Source of the DNA: Adineta steineri
Lineage: Eukaryota > Rotifera > Eurotatoria > Adinetida > Adinetidae
Direction: 5' to 3'
DNA: 64,000 nucleotides
NCBI GenBank assembly: GCA_905250115.1
Contig: CAJNOI010000023.1
Location: 298,046 to 362,045 of the forward strand
A program made the translations under genes and the position numbers. Of this stretch, positions 54,627 to 64,000 are shown one piece after another. The notes below the pieces were generated by a model. The model did not search any database. It saw nothing but the letters and a program-made list of their open reading frames with translations, and was not told the origin of the DNA. The first letter of the stretch is position 1. The number at the start of each line of letters is the position of its first letter.

Positions 54627-55736
54627 TTATCGTGGTTTTATTCGTTTTACTCTTCTTTTTCTTTTAATACAATCCGTTCGAAATGAACATTTTAACTCTG
54701 GTTCATCTTTGATTTCACCCATATGCATAAGTAAATGTTTTAAATGTTCTTTAGCTGAAAAAGAAACTTTAGAAAAAAATTCTACTGTAGATATATTGAT
54801 ACCAGGCATTAATTTTTCTGTACAACAATCTTCTGATGAAATATTTTTCAATGATTTAGAACGTAATGCATTCATTGTCAGAAAATAACCACAATAATCA
54901 TAAATACCAGCACCAAGATGTTCAGAAAATATACGAAGTGGACAAATATCTTGAATATAAATATTTGCCACACCTTTTTCATTAATTTCACTACTATTAA
55001 CAGGTCGAACAATTTCATCAAATTTCGATAGAATATTTGTATATTTTATTGAAGGAAATGTCTCCTGATAAGAATTAAGTGCACAAAGAAATGATGAATT
55101 AATTCGCTGTTGAGTAACTGAAACTGGACAACGAAAAACATCACAGGCTATATCAGCCATACTTGTTCCATGATTGGTTGCTCCAAATGCAATTAAATGA
55201 TAAACCATATATCGAATATCAGGCCAAAAACGAAGTGCAAAACGAGGAAGAGCCCCACCAAGAGAATGACCAATTATATTTATTCTTGTTTTACGACGAA
55301 TCCCTTCTTTTTTTTCTTTAGTTGTCTTTTTATACATTTTTCTAACTGCATAAACAATATATTCTGCAGCAATTTGTAAATCACCTAAACCTTTTTCTGG
55401 TAATTGTAATGTACAAAATGGCCATCCTTTATCGTTTAATATACGCATCCAATTCCAGCTGTACAATTCTTTAACTTCTTCGGTTGAACCTGGTAAAAAT
55501 AATACCCATCGTTTTCGATGATTTTCTCCTGGATAACATTTGAAATGTTCAGATAAATTAGTAAGTGGTACACTATAAGGCGGACCAGGTCGATTTAAAG
55601 GCGGATAAATAATAGATGGATCACATGCAGAAGTAAAAACATTTATTAATGAAATATATATGTAAAGCAATAAGAAAAAGGAACGAAGTTGTATTCGTGA
55701 AAACATATAAGCATGTTTACAACCTCCTCTATACAT
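54627..55736 (-). CDS. Secreted lipase, CalB-like alpha/beta hydrolase
   Basis: Intronless, 369 residues (359 if the second Met at 55706 is used, which places a cleaner signal peptide SFFLLLYIYISLINVFTSAC at the N terminus). Blocks follow the Candida antarctica lipase B order: PLNRPGPPYSVPL, LFLPGSTEE (oxyanion), WPFCTLQLPEKGLGDLQIAAEYIVYAV, nucleophile GHSLGGALPRFALRFWPDIR, AFGATNHGT, SKFDEIVRP (acid Asp), and SEHLGAGIYD (His). Family members hydrolyse triglycerides and other esters outside the cell. The triad is complete. Extra N-glycosylation sites and a very basic tail (KRKRRVKRIKPR) follow. The family is mainly fungal/bacterial, so horizontal transfer is possible (inference). Confidence 0.8.
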   Translation of the reverse strand: MYRGGCKHAYMFSRIQLRSFFLLLYIYISLINVFTSACDPSIIYPPLNRPGPPYSVPLTNLSEHFKCYPGENHRKRWVLFLPGSTEEVKELYSWNWMRILNDKGWPFCTLQLPEKGLGDLQIAAEYIVYAVRKMYKKTTKEKKEGIRRKTRINIIGHSLGGALPRFALRFWPDIRYMVYHLIAFGATNHGTSMADIACDVFRCPVSVTQQRINSSFLCALNSYQETFPSIKYTNILSKFDEIVRPVNSSEINEKGVANIYIQDICPLRIFSEHLGAGIYDYCGYFLTMNALRSKSLKNISSEDCCTEKLMPGINISTVEFFSKVSFSAKEHLKHLLMHMGEIKDEPELKCSFRTDCIKRKRRVKRIKPR

Positions 55737-55995
55737 AAGTACAAAATAAATGAATGTATATTTAACATATCAAGCAATGGTACATACTTCGATTTATTGG
55801 AGACGAATCGACGTATCGTTATAGATATAATCCATCATAAAACATAATATTATTTTTTAATCCACATCCATATGTAACGATGGAGAGAAATATTAACCAA
55901 TCATATGTACATAAAAATAGACGGCGCTAGATCATAATATATGAAGACAATCAATCTATAGTTCTATATTGTCATTTTGTTGTATTATAATAATT

Positions 55996-57089
55996 TTAGT
56001 TTAATACTACCATGGGTAAAGCATTTCGTCTATCAGTAATAGCAAATATAGTATTTGGAGCAACTCTTTGCCCCCTATGAAAACGTTGCCTTTGATCACA
56101 AACAATAAATTTACGAAATAAAATAATTAATTCGTTTCTATATGTTTGTGAAACCATTGTATTTGAATAGAATGATATTGCAGGATGGACAAGTACAGTA
56201 ACTCCTGTAAATAATTGCATAAATGATTCAATTGCCAAACGATCTGCTGATTTATTAGTGACAGATCGAGTAAATGTTAAGTAAAGATTAAAAGACATAT
56301 ATGGAAAAGTAAATAAAATAAAGATTATAACTTGCAGTAATAACATAATTAAAATTTGAATATTACGTATTTCTCGTTTACTTTGTCTTCTCTGTAAATC
56401 AATCATTCCTCGACGTTGTCTTTTTAATTGAAGATTTTTCCATATATGTTTTGCGCATATTAACATAATGAACGTTGGTAAAAATCCACCTGCGATAATT
56501 GAATAAATACTGTGATAAAGTGCTGAACTATCTGTGCTTAACATACATGTAATATAACCTATTCTTCGAACATCAGCAAAGAGAAGCATATGAATAGGAA
56601 ATATTAACCAAATAATATGAAGTAATAATATTATTTTTTTAGCAATATGAACAGTAGCAAAAAGACGAAGACGAGCATTAGTTGATGTAAGTAAACAACG
56701 ATCAATACAAGCAATTGTTAACAACCATCGACATAACATAGCACTGACTTGTGTCATATAACCTTGAGCTTTACAGAAATTTGCATTAAATAATGAATTC
56801 GGAGTATGATTAAGAGCATATAATTGAGGTATAATGGCCATTAGAATTAAAACTAAAGCTGCTACAGCTGAAGCTAAAAGGTCTATAAATAAAAAGTATT
56901 AATGGATATAATTTTATTAAGATTTATTTTCTTACAAGTACAACATGAATTTGATCGAAATTTTCGTTGAGAAAAAAGTAAAATATTAAGAAAAGATCCT
57001 GTTATACCAAGTACAAATAAGGCTGATTCAACATATTCAATAAGAATTATTTGACCAAGAGCTAGTGCAGCAACTAAAGATGATGCCAT
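55996..57089 (-). CDS. Class A-like GPCR
   Basis: Two exons: 57089-56936 and 56882-55996 (1041 nt, 346 residues), joined at phase 1 through a 53-bp intron so that CCTC-K becomes CCTYLLASAV, restoring TM2. TM1 has GSFLNILLFSQRKFRSN, TM3 is followed by ACIDRCLLTS (DRC in place of DRY), loop 3 is basic, and TM6 has FILFTFPYMSF. TM7 ends in HPAISFYSNTMVSQTYRNEL with helix 8. Same receptor group as the genes at 15.3 and 44.6 kb. Confidence 0.8.
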
Positions 57090-57761
57090 GATTAATGCTT
57101 ACCTTTAGTGTATATCGTCGATTATAATCTTATAAAAGTAATTAAACTATACGACTCTATGTGTTCCTCAGGACTTTTCTGTCTTTTTCAGAAGAATGAA
57201 AACAAGAACGTATCAATTAAATAGTAGTACATGACAAAAATATTTTTCATAAAGTTGTCAGTAACAGTTTACTTATACTTCATATATCTTCTACTTTTTT
57301 TTTAAATAAAAAAAATTATATATTCTTGATTTTATAAATAGAACTAGATAAACAAGTACTTCTTTCATGTATATATTTATTTTAGCTAGCGGACGTAGGA
57401 AAAGCATAGACATGCATGTAATAATTTTTGTTTGCCGGCATATTTTGTTTTAAATTATATTTTAATTATGAATAAATTTATCCAATAAAGGTAATCACAA
57501 AAGCCGACATATTTTGTATGAATGATTTCAGCAAATGTCAAATAATATAATTGAGAGAAAAGTACATTCGAATATAGTACTTATTCCAAAGTAAAACGCA
57601 TTGACCATTAAAACTATATTCAAATAACTTCAACGAAAAGTCAAATTAAGTTAAGTAAATTCATGGTACAATAAGTATATTTACCTATCGGAATGAAAAA
57701 TTATTTTTATTTCTTTTAAGGGGGTGGCTGATATATCAAAAATAAAAATATGATAGAATTG
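57090..57761. other. Intergenic, no gene seen
   Basis: AT-rich with T and A runs (57297-57315). No repeats of the foldback family. Confidence 0.4.
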
Positions 57762-58478
57762 TTAATTATTTATTGTTTCTAATGGAACACATTTATTCAT
57801 TTTATCTTCTAATAGATTTTTTATTGAATTATTCCATTGATCTAAATCGAATGTATATTCACATTGAATAAATGTATAATTATTAATTTCCAATTCTTTC
57901 TTATTATGTAATTTTAATCCAGCTATATTTTCACACCATCCTCTCATTTCTTGATTTTGTTCATCAGTTTGCATAATAATTTTATTTATACCTAGTTTTT
58001 CAAATGCAAAAACAATTGAAGTATATAATGCTTCTGTTGCATATCCCATTCGAGTTGTATTTTGTTCAGTAATAATTCCTAAATATCCAACATGACCATC
58101 AATTGTGACAAAACCTGTTGTTCCAATACATCTATCAGTGGTTTCACCCGATGTTGATGCTAATAAAATTATATTAAAAACACAACTTTTTCCATTTGCT
58201 CTTGCTGCAGTTTGTACTTTAACTCGATCATCAAAATCTTCTACGGTCCATTGTTTATTCTTTTTTCGTTCTTCATCATTTCCCCAACCGTTCGGTGGTT
58301 GAAGAAAACGAAGATATTTTCTTGAGAATGAATCAGAAAATATTGCTGCACAACTTGCACTATCATCTTTATGATGAGTTCGTAATATAAGTCGATCAAG
58401 ATAAGTTGGAATGGTAATAGAATTTGTTCTTACTGCTTCATCAAAACAATTAACAGATGATAAATTTGACGATTGCAT
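57762..58478 (-). CDS. GNAT N-acetyltransferase, RimJ/RimL-like
   Basis: Intronless, 238 residues. LDRLILRTHHKDD starts the GNAT fold. CIGTTGFVTIDGHVGYLGIIT gives beta-strands 3-4. The acetyl-CoA loop is TRMGYATEALYTSIVFAFE (R-x-x-G-x-A). INKIIMQTDEQNQEMRGWCENIAGL is the usual 'N-x-x-S/M-xx-hhxKxGF' region. Substrate unknown; relatives acetylate N-terminal amines or small molecules. The start is the first ATG; the extra upstream frame at 58430-58642 is in another phase. Confidence 0.75.
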   Translation of the reverse strand: MQSSNLSSVNCFDEAVRTNSITIPTYLDRLILRTHHKDDSASCAAIFSDSFSRKYLRFLQPPNGWGNDEERKKNKQWTVEDFDDRVKVQTAARANGKSCVFNIILLASTSGETTDRCIGTTGFVTIDGHVGYLGIITEQNTTRMGYATEALYTSIVFAFEKLGINKIIMQTDEQNQEMRGWCENIAGLKLHNKKELEINNYTFIQCEYTFDLDQWNNSIKNLLEDKMNKCVPLETINN

Positions 58479-58785
58479 TCTATTATGGGCAACAATCTTT
58501 GAAAATTATTTTTATTAAAAGAATTATTTTGTTTTACCTTCAGATAATAAGTGATGTTTGTTCTTTGTTCTATAGATAAAAAAAATACTCGTTGATAAAT
58601 AACAAAGTTGCTTATTTGAGTCATCAATATTGTGTAATTCATTTTTTGCTATTGCTCTATTTTTTTTTCTTTAACGTTCTGTTTGAAGTATGACAGCAGG
58701 TTAAGCATTTCGTTCTTTCACATTTAAATGAAATTACTGATATAAATTTACCTTTATATTCAATTGAATTGAATCGAATACAACT
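58479..58785. other. Divergent promoter region
   Basis: 307 bp between the GNAT and exonuclease genes. No repeats or coding signal. Confidence 0.4.
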
Positions 58786-59472
58786 ATGGCCACAACTTTT
58801 GATTCTAATGTATTAACTATGAATGGTGTTGCTCAACCATTTGATTATTATTGTGTATTAGATTTTGAAGCTGTCTGTCATCAAGCTAATCCTGGTTCAA
58901 AACGGTTCTCACCGAATGATATTTGGGAAATAATTGAATTTCCTATTTGTTTATTAGAAGCAAAAACGAATACAATCATTGATATTTATCATAGTTATGT
59001 ACGCCCAACAATTCAACCTCGTTTAAATGATATTTGTATTGGTATTACTGGTATTACTCAAGATATAGTTGATAATTCTCCTACATTCGATATTGTATGG
59101 AATGATGTTCAAAAATTTTTAGTAAAACATTCATTGATTTCTTTGACAGAAAATAAATCAAATCTTTATAGTTTTACATGGATAACATGTGGAAATTGGG
59201 ATTTAAAAACGATGTTACCATTACAATTGAAACACTCTGGTTTTGATCGACCAACATTTATTAATAATTTTATTAATTTAAAAGATTTATATATGGAATA
59301 TTATCCATCTAGTCGAATTAGAGGAATGAAAGATATGTTGAAAAAATCGAATTTAATCTTAGAAGGAAAACATCATTCTGGTATTGATGATACGAAAAAT
59401 ATAACAAAAATAGCTCAATGGTTAATTCAAAATAATAAAATACTCAAATTAACATATCGAGCAATCAAATGA
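58786..59472 (+). CDS. ERI1-type DEDDh 3'-5' exoribonuclease
   Basis: Intronless, 228 residues, the size of an isolated exonuclease domain. The DEDDh catalytic set is visible: YCVLDFEAVC (Asp26, Glu28), CGNWDLKTMLP (second Asp) and HHSGIDDTKNI (His and last Asp). ExoII-like GITQDIVDNSPTFDIVWNDV also fits. Relatives (ERI1/3'hExo, ERI2, Snipper) trim histone mRNA, 5.8S rRNA 3' ends and siRNA overhangs; ERI-1 limits RNAi in nematodes. There is no SAP domain, so it is closer to ERI2/Snipper-type short forms. It sits about 43 kb from the RdRP-helicase gene. Confidence 0.85.
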   Translation: MATTFDSNVLTMNGVAQPFDYYCVLDFEAVCHQANPGSKRFSPNDIWEIIEFPICLLEAKTNTIIDIYHSYVRPTIQPRLNDICIGITGITQDIVDNSPTFDIVWNDVQKFLVKHSLISLTENKSNLYSFTWITCGNWDLKTMLPLQLKHSGFDRPTFINNFINLKDLYMEYYPSSRIRGMKDMLKKSNLILEGKHHSGIDDTKNITKIAQWLIQNNKILKLTYRAIK

Positions 59473-59755
59473 TCGAATTAACAATTCGTTGATAGTTTTA
59501 TTCATTTATTATTTCAATCTTTTTCGAAAGTTTTCTGTATGTTCGATGTTCGTACAAATAAAACTAAAAATATTTTCTATTTTAACTATTTGAGTTTGGA
59601 AAAGACTGTTGCCTTGAGAATATTCTTATTCGTATTTTATTTTGTGTCGTGAATATTTCTGTCAAAAAGATATATTATCAGTTGATATTTCGTCTAGTAT
59701 ATATATATTGTGCTGAGATATCAGGTAAAGTAGAGTTACTAGTTGCACGACAATA

Positions 59756-61604
59756 ATGTTGCTTCATCAGATAGTGTTTTTTATTCTTCTTATTGCTACT
59801 ATTCAATGTGAAGAACATTTGCATGCCAATGGTCCTTTTGGCAAATCTCATGTATCAGCAAAGATATCAAGCCCATTTAATTGTAATCGAAGTATGGGTA
59901 TTTCTCCTCGTTCTCTTCAAAAAATGTCTGTACCAATAACTGATTTACAAGTTTCATCAATACGTTATTCTAATAATGAAAAGATCTATGTTTCTTGGAC
60001 ACCATTGTCAAGTATTTGTAAAGATGATTTTATTGGAGTTTATTTTCTTGAAACTTCAATTGAAGCAGGTAAAACATAATTAAAGTGAATAATTATTTTA
60101 TTTGAATTAATATATGTATAGGTGCTTGTGATTATGTTGATTTTGAATTTGTAACACAAGGTGAAAATAACTCCACATGGTTAATGATTAATTTACGTCG
60201 TCAATTACAATTTCGTTATTATTCACGTAATGAAAATTGTTCTGGAAGTTATATATTTGTAGCTAAATCTCCTATTGTTGCACCATGTAATTATAATGAA
60301 CCCATACAAGTTCATTTAGCTTTTGGTGATCGAAATGATCAAATGTATATTTCATATGTTACTAATTCAAACAAAATAATTCCGAAATGTCGATATGGTT
60401 TTGATCCATCATTACTAAATTTTCAAGTTAATGGAAATACAACGACTTATAAAGCATCAGATATGTGTGAAGAAAAAGCAAATCTAACAGGACCAAAAAC
60501 ATTTATTGATCCTGGATATATGCATACTATACTTCTTGAAGATCTTCGTCCATCAACTACGTATTATTATCGAGTGGGTAGTGATGAACATGGATGAACA
60601 TCAATCAATAAATTTATTAATCGCCCATCAAATATTAATGATGAAGTAAATCTTATTGCATATGGTGATATGGGTGTATCACCTATTCAAACAGGTGCCA
60701 AAGCTACGATAGATCGAGTATTAACAAGAGTAATATCAAATAATGTAACAGCTATATTACATATTGGTGATGTTAGCTATGCTCGTGGTATTGGTGCTCT
60801 ATGGGATGCATTTATGAGTCAAATTGAACTAACAACATCTCGTGTTCCATATATGGTTGGAATTGGAAATCATGAGTATGATCATATTACAGGAGGTGAG
60901 AAAGATCCAAGTGGAGCACCTGGACCAGGAGGATTTCGACCAGAATGGTAGTTCATTTTTCATATATCATAAAATAGTCATATGTATAGTTTAATATTTA
61001 TATTTAGGGGTAATTATGGTAAGGATTCAGGTGGTGAATGTGCAGTCCCATTAGTAAATCGTTTTCATTCTCCATCAAATGGTAATGGCCTATTTTGGTA
61101 TAGTTTTAATATTGGACCAATTCATATAGTTTATTATTCAACTGAACATGATTTTCTACCAACATCTAGACAATATGCATGGCTTGAACAAGATCTTCGT
61201 TCTATAAATCGTTCTCGTACACCATGTTAATTGTTGGTTCACATCGACCTATGTATACTTCATTAATTTATCAAGCTTTATATAAAGAAAAATTACAAGT
61301 TTATATTGAACCACTTCTTTACAAATATCATGTTGATCTTAATCTATTTGCACATGTACATTCTTATGAACGATCATGTCCAATGTATCAAAATAAATAT
61401 GTAGGCGATGGTATTACACACGTATTAATTGGTATGGCTGGATATGATTTAACACATGGTACTTATTCAGGTGAAAAATGGAGTATCTATCATGATGACG
61501 AATTTGGATACACTCATATATGGGCAAATAGAACATGTCTAAAGTTTAATTATTATCATACTAAAGATGATAAACTTGCTGATCAATTTCAAATTATAAA
61601 ATAA
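59756..61604 (+). pseudogene. Purple acid phosphatase with two Trp-codon lesions
   Basis: Exons 59756-60068, 60122-60947 and 61008-61604 follow a purple acid (metallo)phosphatase: signal peptide (residues 1-18), fibronectin-like N-domain, YYYRVGSDEHG, then the metal-ligand blocks GDMG, HIGDVSYARG, GIGNHEYD, VGSHRPMY and FAHVHSYERSCPMY. All metal ligands are present. Two breaks occur. A TGA at 60595-60597 stands where the family has Trp after DEHG. Near 61225 a TGG codon has lost one base, shifting the frame between RTPW and LIVGSHRPMY. The flanking exons otherwise read cleanly, so the damage is recent or is sequence error. In its current form it cannot make a full protein. Confidence 0.8.
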
Positions 61605-62096
61605 TTTTCAATCTATTAAAATTATTATTTATAAATTATTCTAACAAATAAAATATATTTTTAAAGAAATAAAAAAAAAATCTTAGTCTTTTTTAATGGG
61701 TCAAAGAGTATAAAAAGAAAAAGGTAAATCGATTTAATATTTTCCGTTGATGACTGACATCTCCCATAATTCTTTTTTATGTTTATTGATGGATTGGATT
61801 ATTTAGATTTCCAATACAGTATCGTTTGAGTCCTTTTTTTTAAAGCAATTGCCTTAAGTAGTTGATATATTATTTTCGTTTCTTTTTTCTCTTCAAAACA
61901 TTCTTATCATAATACTTGAAATCTCTTCACGTTTATTTTCAAAAATAATTGTAATAGCTTATTTATTGTATAATATTGTTGTATACGCCTTTTCTTCTTT
62001 TTCTTTTATTGTAATAAGTTTTATCTAAATAAGTTACGGGTGATTGAGTACATATATTTCTATACTTTATGTTTAATTTCATAATAAAAGTATGAA
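61605..62096. other. Intergenic, no gene seen
   Basis: AT-rich with a poly-A run at 61671-61680; AATAAA motifs just after the phosphatase stop (near 61648). Confidence 0.4.
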
Positions 62097-62996
62097 ATGT
62101 CTGCAAAACGTAATACATTTCGGGATGATATTATTGCCGGTTGTGTTTGTGGAATAACAAGTGTACTTGTATCTCATCCAATAGAGACATTATTAGTACA
62201 AAGAAAAATCAATTCACCTGATGTCTATCAAAATGTCTTAAAATCATTTACATTGATATATAAACGTCAAGGTTTCATCAATGGATTTTATCGTGGAAAT
62301 TTAAATTTACCTATGACAAGTCCAGCATTTACAACATCTATACAATTTTTCTTATATGGACAATTAAGACGACATATTGTTAAAGATGAAAATGATATTA
62401 AACAATTTATGTTATGTGGTGCTTTAACGGGTTTTGGATTATCTTTTATTGAAAGTCCAATTGGTCTTATTTTAGGACAAATTCATGGAAATTTAAATCG
62501 TCGACATACACATGCTTTTGATTTTAATATAAAAGGTTGTTGTAAATATATTTATGAGAATAATCGTGGTCTAATTGGATTTTATAAAGGATTTGGAGCA
62601 ACTTTAATTTCTTCAATGACAACATCGATGTTTTATTTTGGTGGTTATGAATATATTAAAAAACATCTTTATCAAACACATTATAGAATATTTCCTTCAC
62701 AAAATAAAAAAAAGCATTTACGTTTAAATACACTTTTCAGTGGTGCATTAGGTGGTATGTGTGCATGGTCAATTTGTTATCCTTTGGATGTTATTAGATT
62801 AGAAATACAATCAGATGATATAAGACCTGGACATCGAAAATATAATTCATATTTAGATTGTGTTAAACAAATATATGAACAAGAACATAGTATTAAAACA
62901 TTTTATAAAGGATTCTTGCCAGGTCTCATAAAAGCTATTCCAATTAATGCAGCATGTTTTTTTGCTTATGAAGAAGTGTATCGATTATTAGAATAA
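62097..62996 (+). CDS. SLC25-family mitochondrial carrier
   Basis: Intronless, 299 residues, with three repeats of about 100 residues and six membrane helices, as in all inner mitochondrial membrane carriers. Signature motifs: HPIETLLVQR in repeat 1, a degenerate SPIGLILGQI in repeat 2, and canonical YPLDVIRLEIQ in repeat 3, each followed by GxxGFYxG-like loops (GFYRG, GFYKG, TFYKGFLPG). The first two motifs have lost basic or acidic residues, so salt-bridge networks are asymmetric. The general pattern is like the ornithine/carnitine branch, but the substrate cannot be assigned. The ATG at 62097 follows an overlapping out-of-frame ATG at 62092. Confidence 0.85.
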   Translation: MSAKRNTFRDDIIAGCVCGITSVLVSHPIETLLVQRKINSPDVYQNVLKSFTLIYKRQGFINGFYRGNLNLPMTSPAFTTSIQFFLYGQLRRHIVKDENDIKQFMLCGALTGFGLSFIESPIGLILGQIHGNLNRRHTHAFDFNIKGCCKYIYENNRGLIGFYKGFGATLISSMTTSMFYFGGYEYIKKHLYQTHYRIFPSQNKKKHLRLNTLFSGALGGMCAWSICYPLDVIRLEIQSDDIRPGHRKYNSYLDCVKQIYEQEHSIKTFYKGFLPGLIKAIPINAACFFAYEEVYRLLE

Positions 62997-64000
62997 ATAT
63001 TTATATATGTAAACTCGCAACTATTGAGAGATAACTATTATATATTATTTCAGCCAAACGATTTTTTCTATCGAAAGAAGTAATAGAAAAATATAGTCGA
63101 TTTTATAAAAGTTTTTTGTTAAGAAATCAGTGATTATTATCTTACATGAATGAATATCATAATATGGATGAAGAAATTTCTTATTTTTTTGAACGATTGT
63201 ATTGATTACGATTGATGAATTTATTCAACGATAGAATATTTTATTCTATTTCTACAATCTGAAGTTCATTATCTATGTATTAGGGTGTGGGTGTATGTAT
63301 AATTCTTGGAGAAGATAGAATCTACCCACATCCACATGCTAGTTATAATATTAACAAGTATAAATTGAAAGAGATTGTCTTTTATGCAATGAGTACGATC
63401 TTTTGAGCCAGAATGTATATTTTTAATATGTCAATAGAATACAGATGGAAGATGAAACAAAATATAAATCTTCTTCGAAGATATTCTTAATAGAAAATAT
63501 GCATTTATTTGATTATCTTATAGTTCTACTTAATTTTATACTAAAATAATGAATCAAATGACTACTTCCCACACTTTATTGTCTAAAAAATAACAAAAAC
63601 ACTTGTATGACATACAGTATTCTTTTGCTGGTCAATGGTCTCAGATGTTTTCAAAGGTAATACACGTCGACATAGGTAAATATTAGATCTTCAATATTTA
63701 TACACTCGGGAATAATGATAAAATGCTGGTATCGAATAAATATGATTTCTAACAGAGCAAAATTTCAATGAAGTTTTTCTTACAAAATTATATCAGGACG
63801 TTCTTTCGAGTATCTTTATAAATTTGTTGACACATATATATTTTCTATTGTTTGTTAATAAACTTATTATTTACCATATACTCAATATTAAATAACCTAA
63901 AGCTCTACATGACATATGTCAATTTTGACTCTAGTTAAACGTTTTATATTAACATTCATAAATCGTATAGAAGTATAATGGAAATGTTAAAGTTGATCTT
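62997..64000. other. Right-edge non-coding stretch
   Basis: No gene seen in the last kilobase. Contains the foldback at 63281-63340. The remainder is AT-rich without recognisable repeats. Confidence 0.4.
63281..63340. repeat. TGTGGG-type foldback element
   Basis: TAGGGTGTGGGTGTATGTA faces TACCCACATCCACATGCTA. Loop about 22 bases. Confidence 0.65.

Overview
The window is nuclear DNA of a small-genome metazoan, most likely a bdelloid rotifer. The base composition is AT-rich. Most introns are about 50-60 bp with GTAAGT-like donors, and genes are close together on both strands. The families are ones I associate with bdelloids: R-S-E ADP-ribosyltransferases fused to TPR or ankyrin repeats, B-box/coiled-coil proteins, many short-loop class A GPCRs, an eukaryotic RNA-dependent RNA polymerase (RdRP), and several intronless genes of bacterial or fungal type. 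The organism call is inference. No search was possible, and exon models were built by hand from splice signals and reading-frame continuity.

Layout. 1-3.6 kb: one small five-exon gene of unknown function. 3.6-5.1 kb: an intronless P450 with motifs that look like CYP19 (aromatase). 5.7-15.2 kb: eleven exons that join in one frame (6294 nt, 2097 codons plus stop) and encode a P-loop NTPase (AAA_28-like), an RdRP with the DLDGD catalytic motif, and a UPF1/ZNFX1-like SF1 helicase. A hAT-type MITE sits in one of its introns. 15.3-25.1 kb: two GPCRs, a GFA/CENP-V-fold enzyme and two clan-3 P450s. 25.7-26.9 kb: a B-box/coiled-coil gene without a visible ATG, and a truncated tRNA 2'-phosphotransferase. 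27.4-34.1 kb: a repeat protein with a ParB-like tail and a 1054-residue glycine-rich protein. 36.3-41.5 kb: a secreted S33-type peptidase and an ART-TPR protein. 42.6-49.5 kb: a spermidine-synthase-fold methyltransferase, a GPCR, a monoglyceride-lipase relative lacking its nucleophile, and an ankyrin-ART protein. 49.6-57.1 kb: an NHL remnant, a second hAT MITE, a membrane-anchored kelch-type protein, two small genes, a CalB-like lipase and a GPCR. 57.8-63 kb: a GNAT acetyltransferase, an ERI1-type exonuclease, a purple acid phosphatase carrying two lesions, and an SLC25 carrier.

The strongest candidate for an undescribed system is the AAA_28-RdRP-SF1 helicase protein. In fission yeast the RdRP (Rdp1) and an SF1 helicase (Hrr1) are separate subunits of one complex, and in nematodes ZNFX-1 works with the RdRP EGO-1. 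Here they may be one polypeptide, with an ERI1-like exonuclease on the same contig. The RdRP-helicase link depends on one 910-bp intron and needs RNA evidence.

The second unexplained signal is a dispersed family of about 18 short foldback elements. They are built of TGTGGG/CCCACA units, often with ends like CCATCTTGAGGGTG, and lie in intergenic DNA and introns roughly every 3-4 kb. The unit matches the telomere repeat I recall for bdelloids (TGTGGG).
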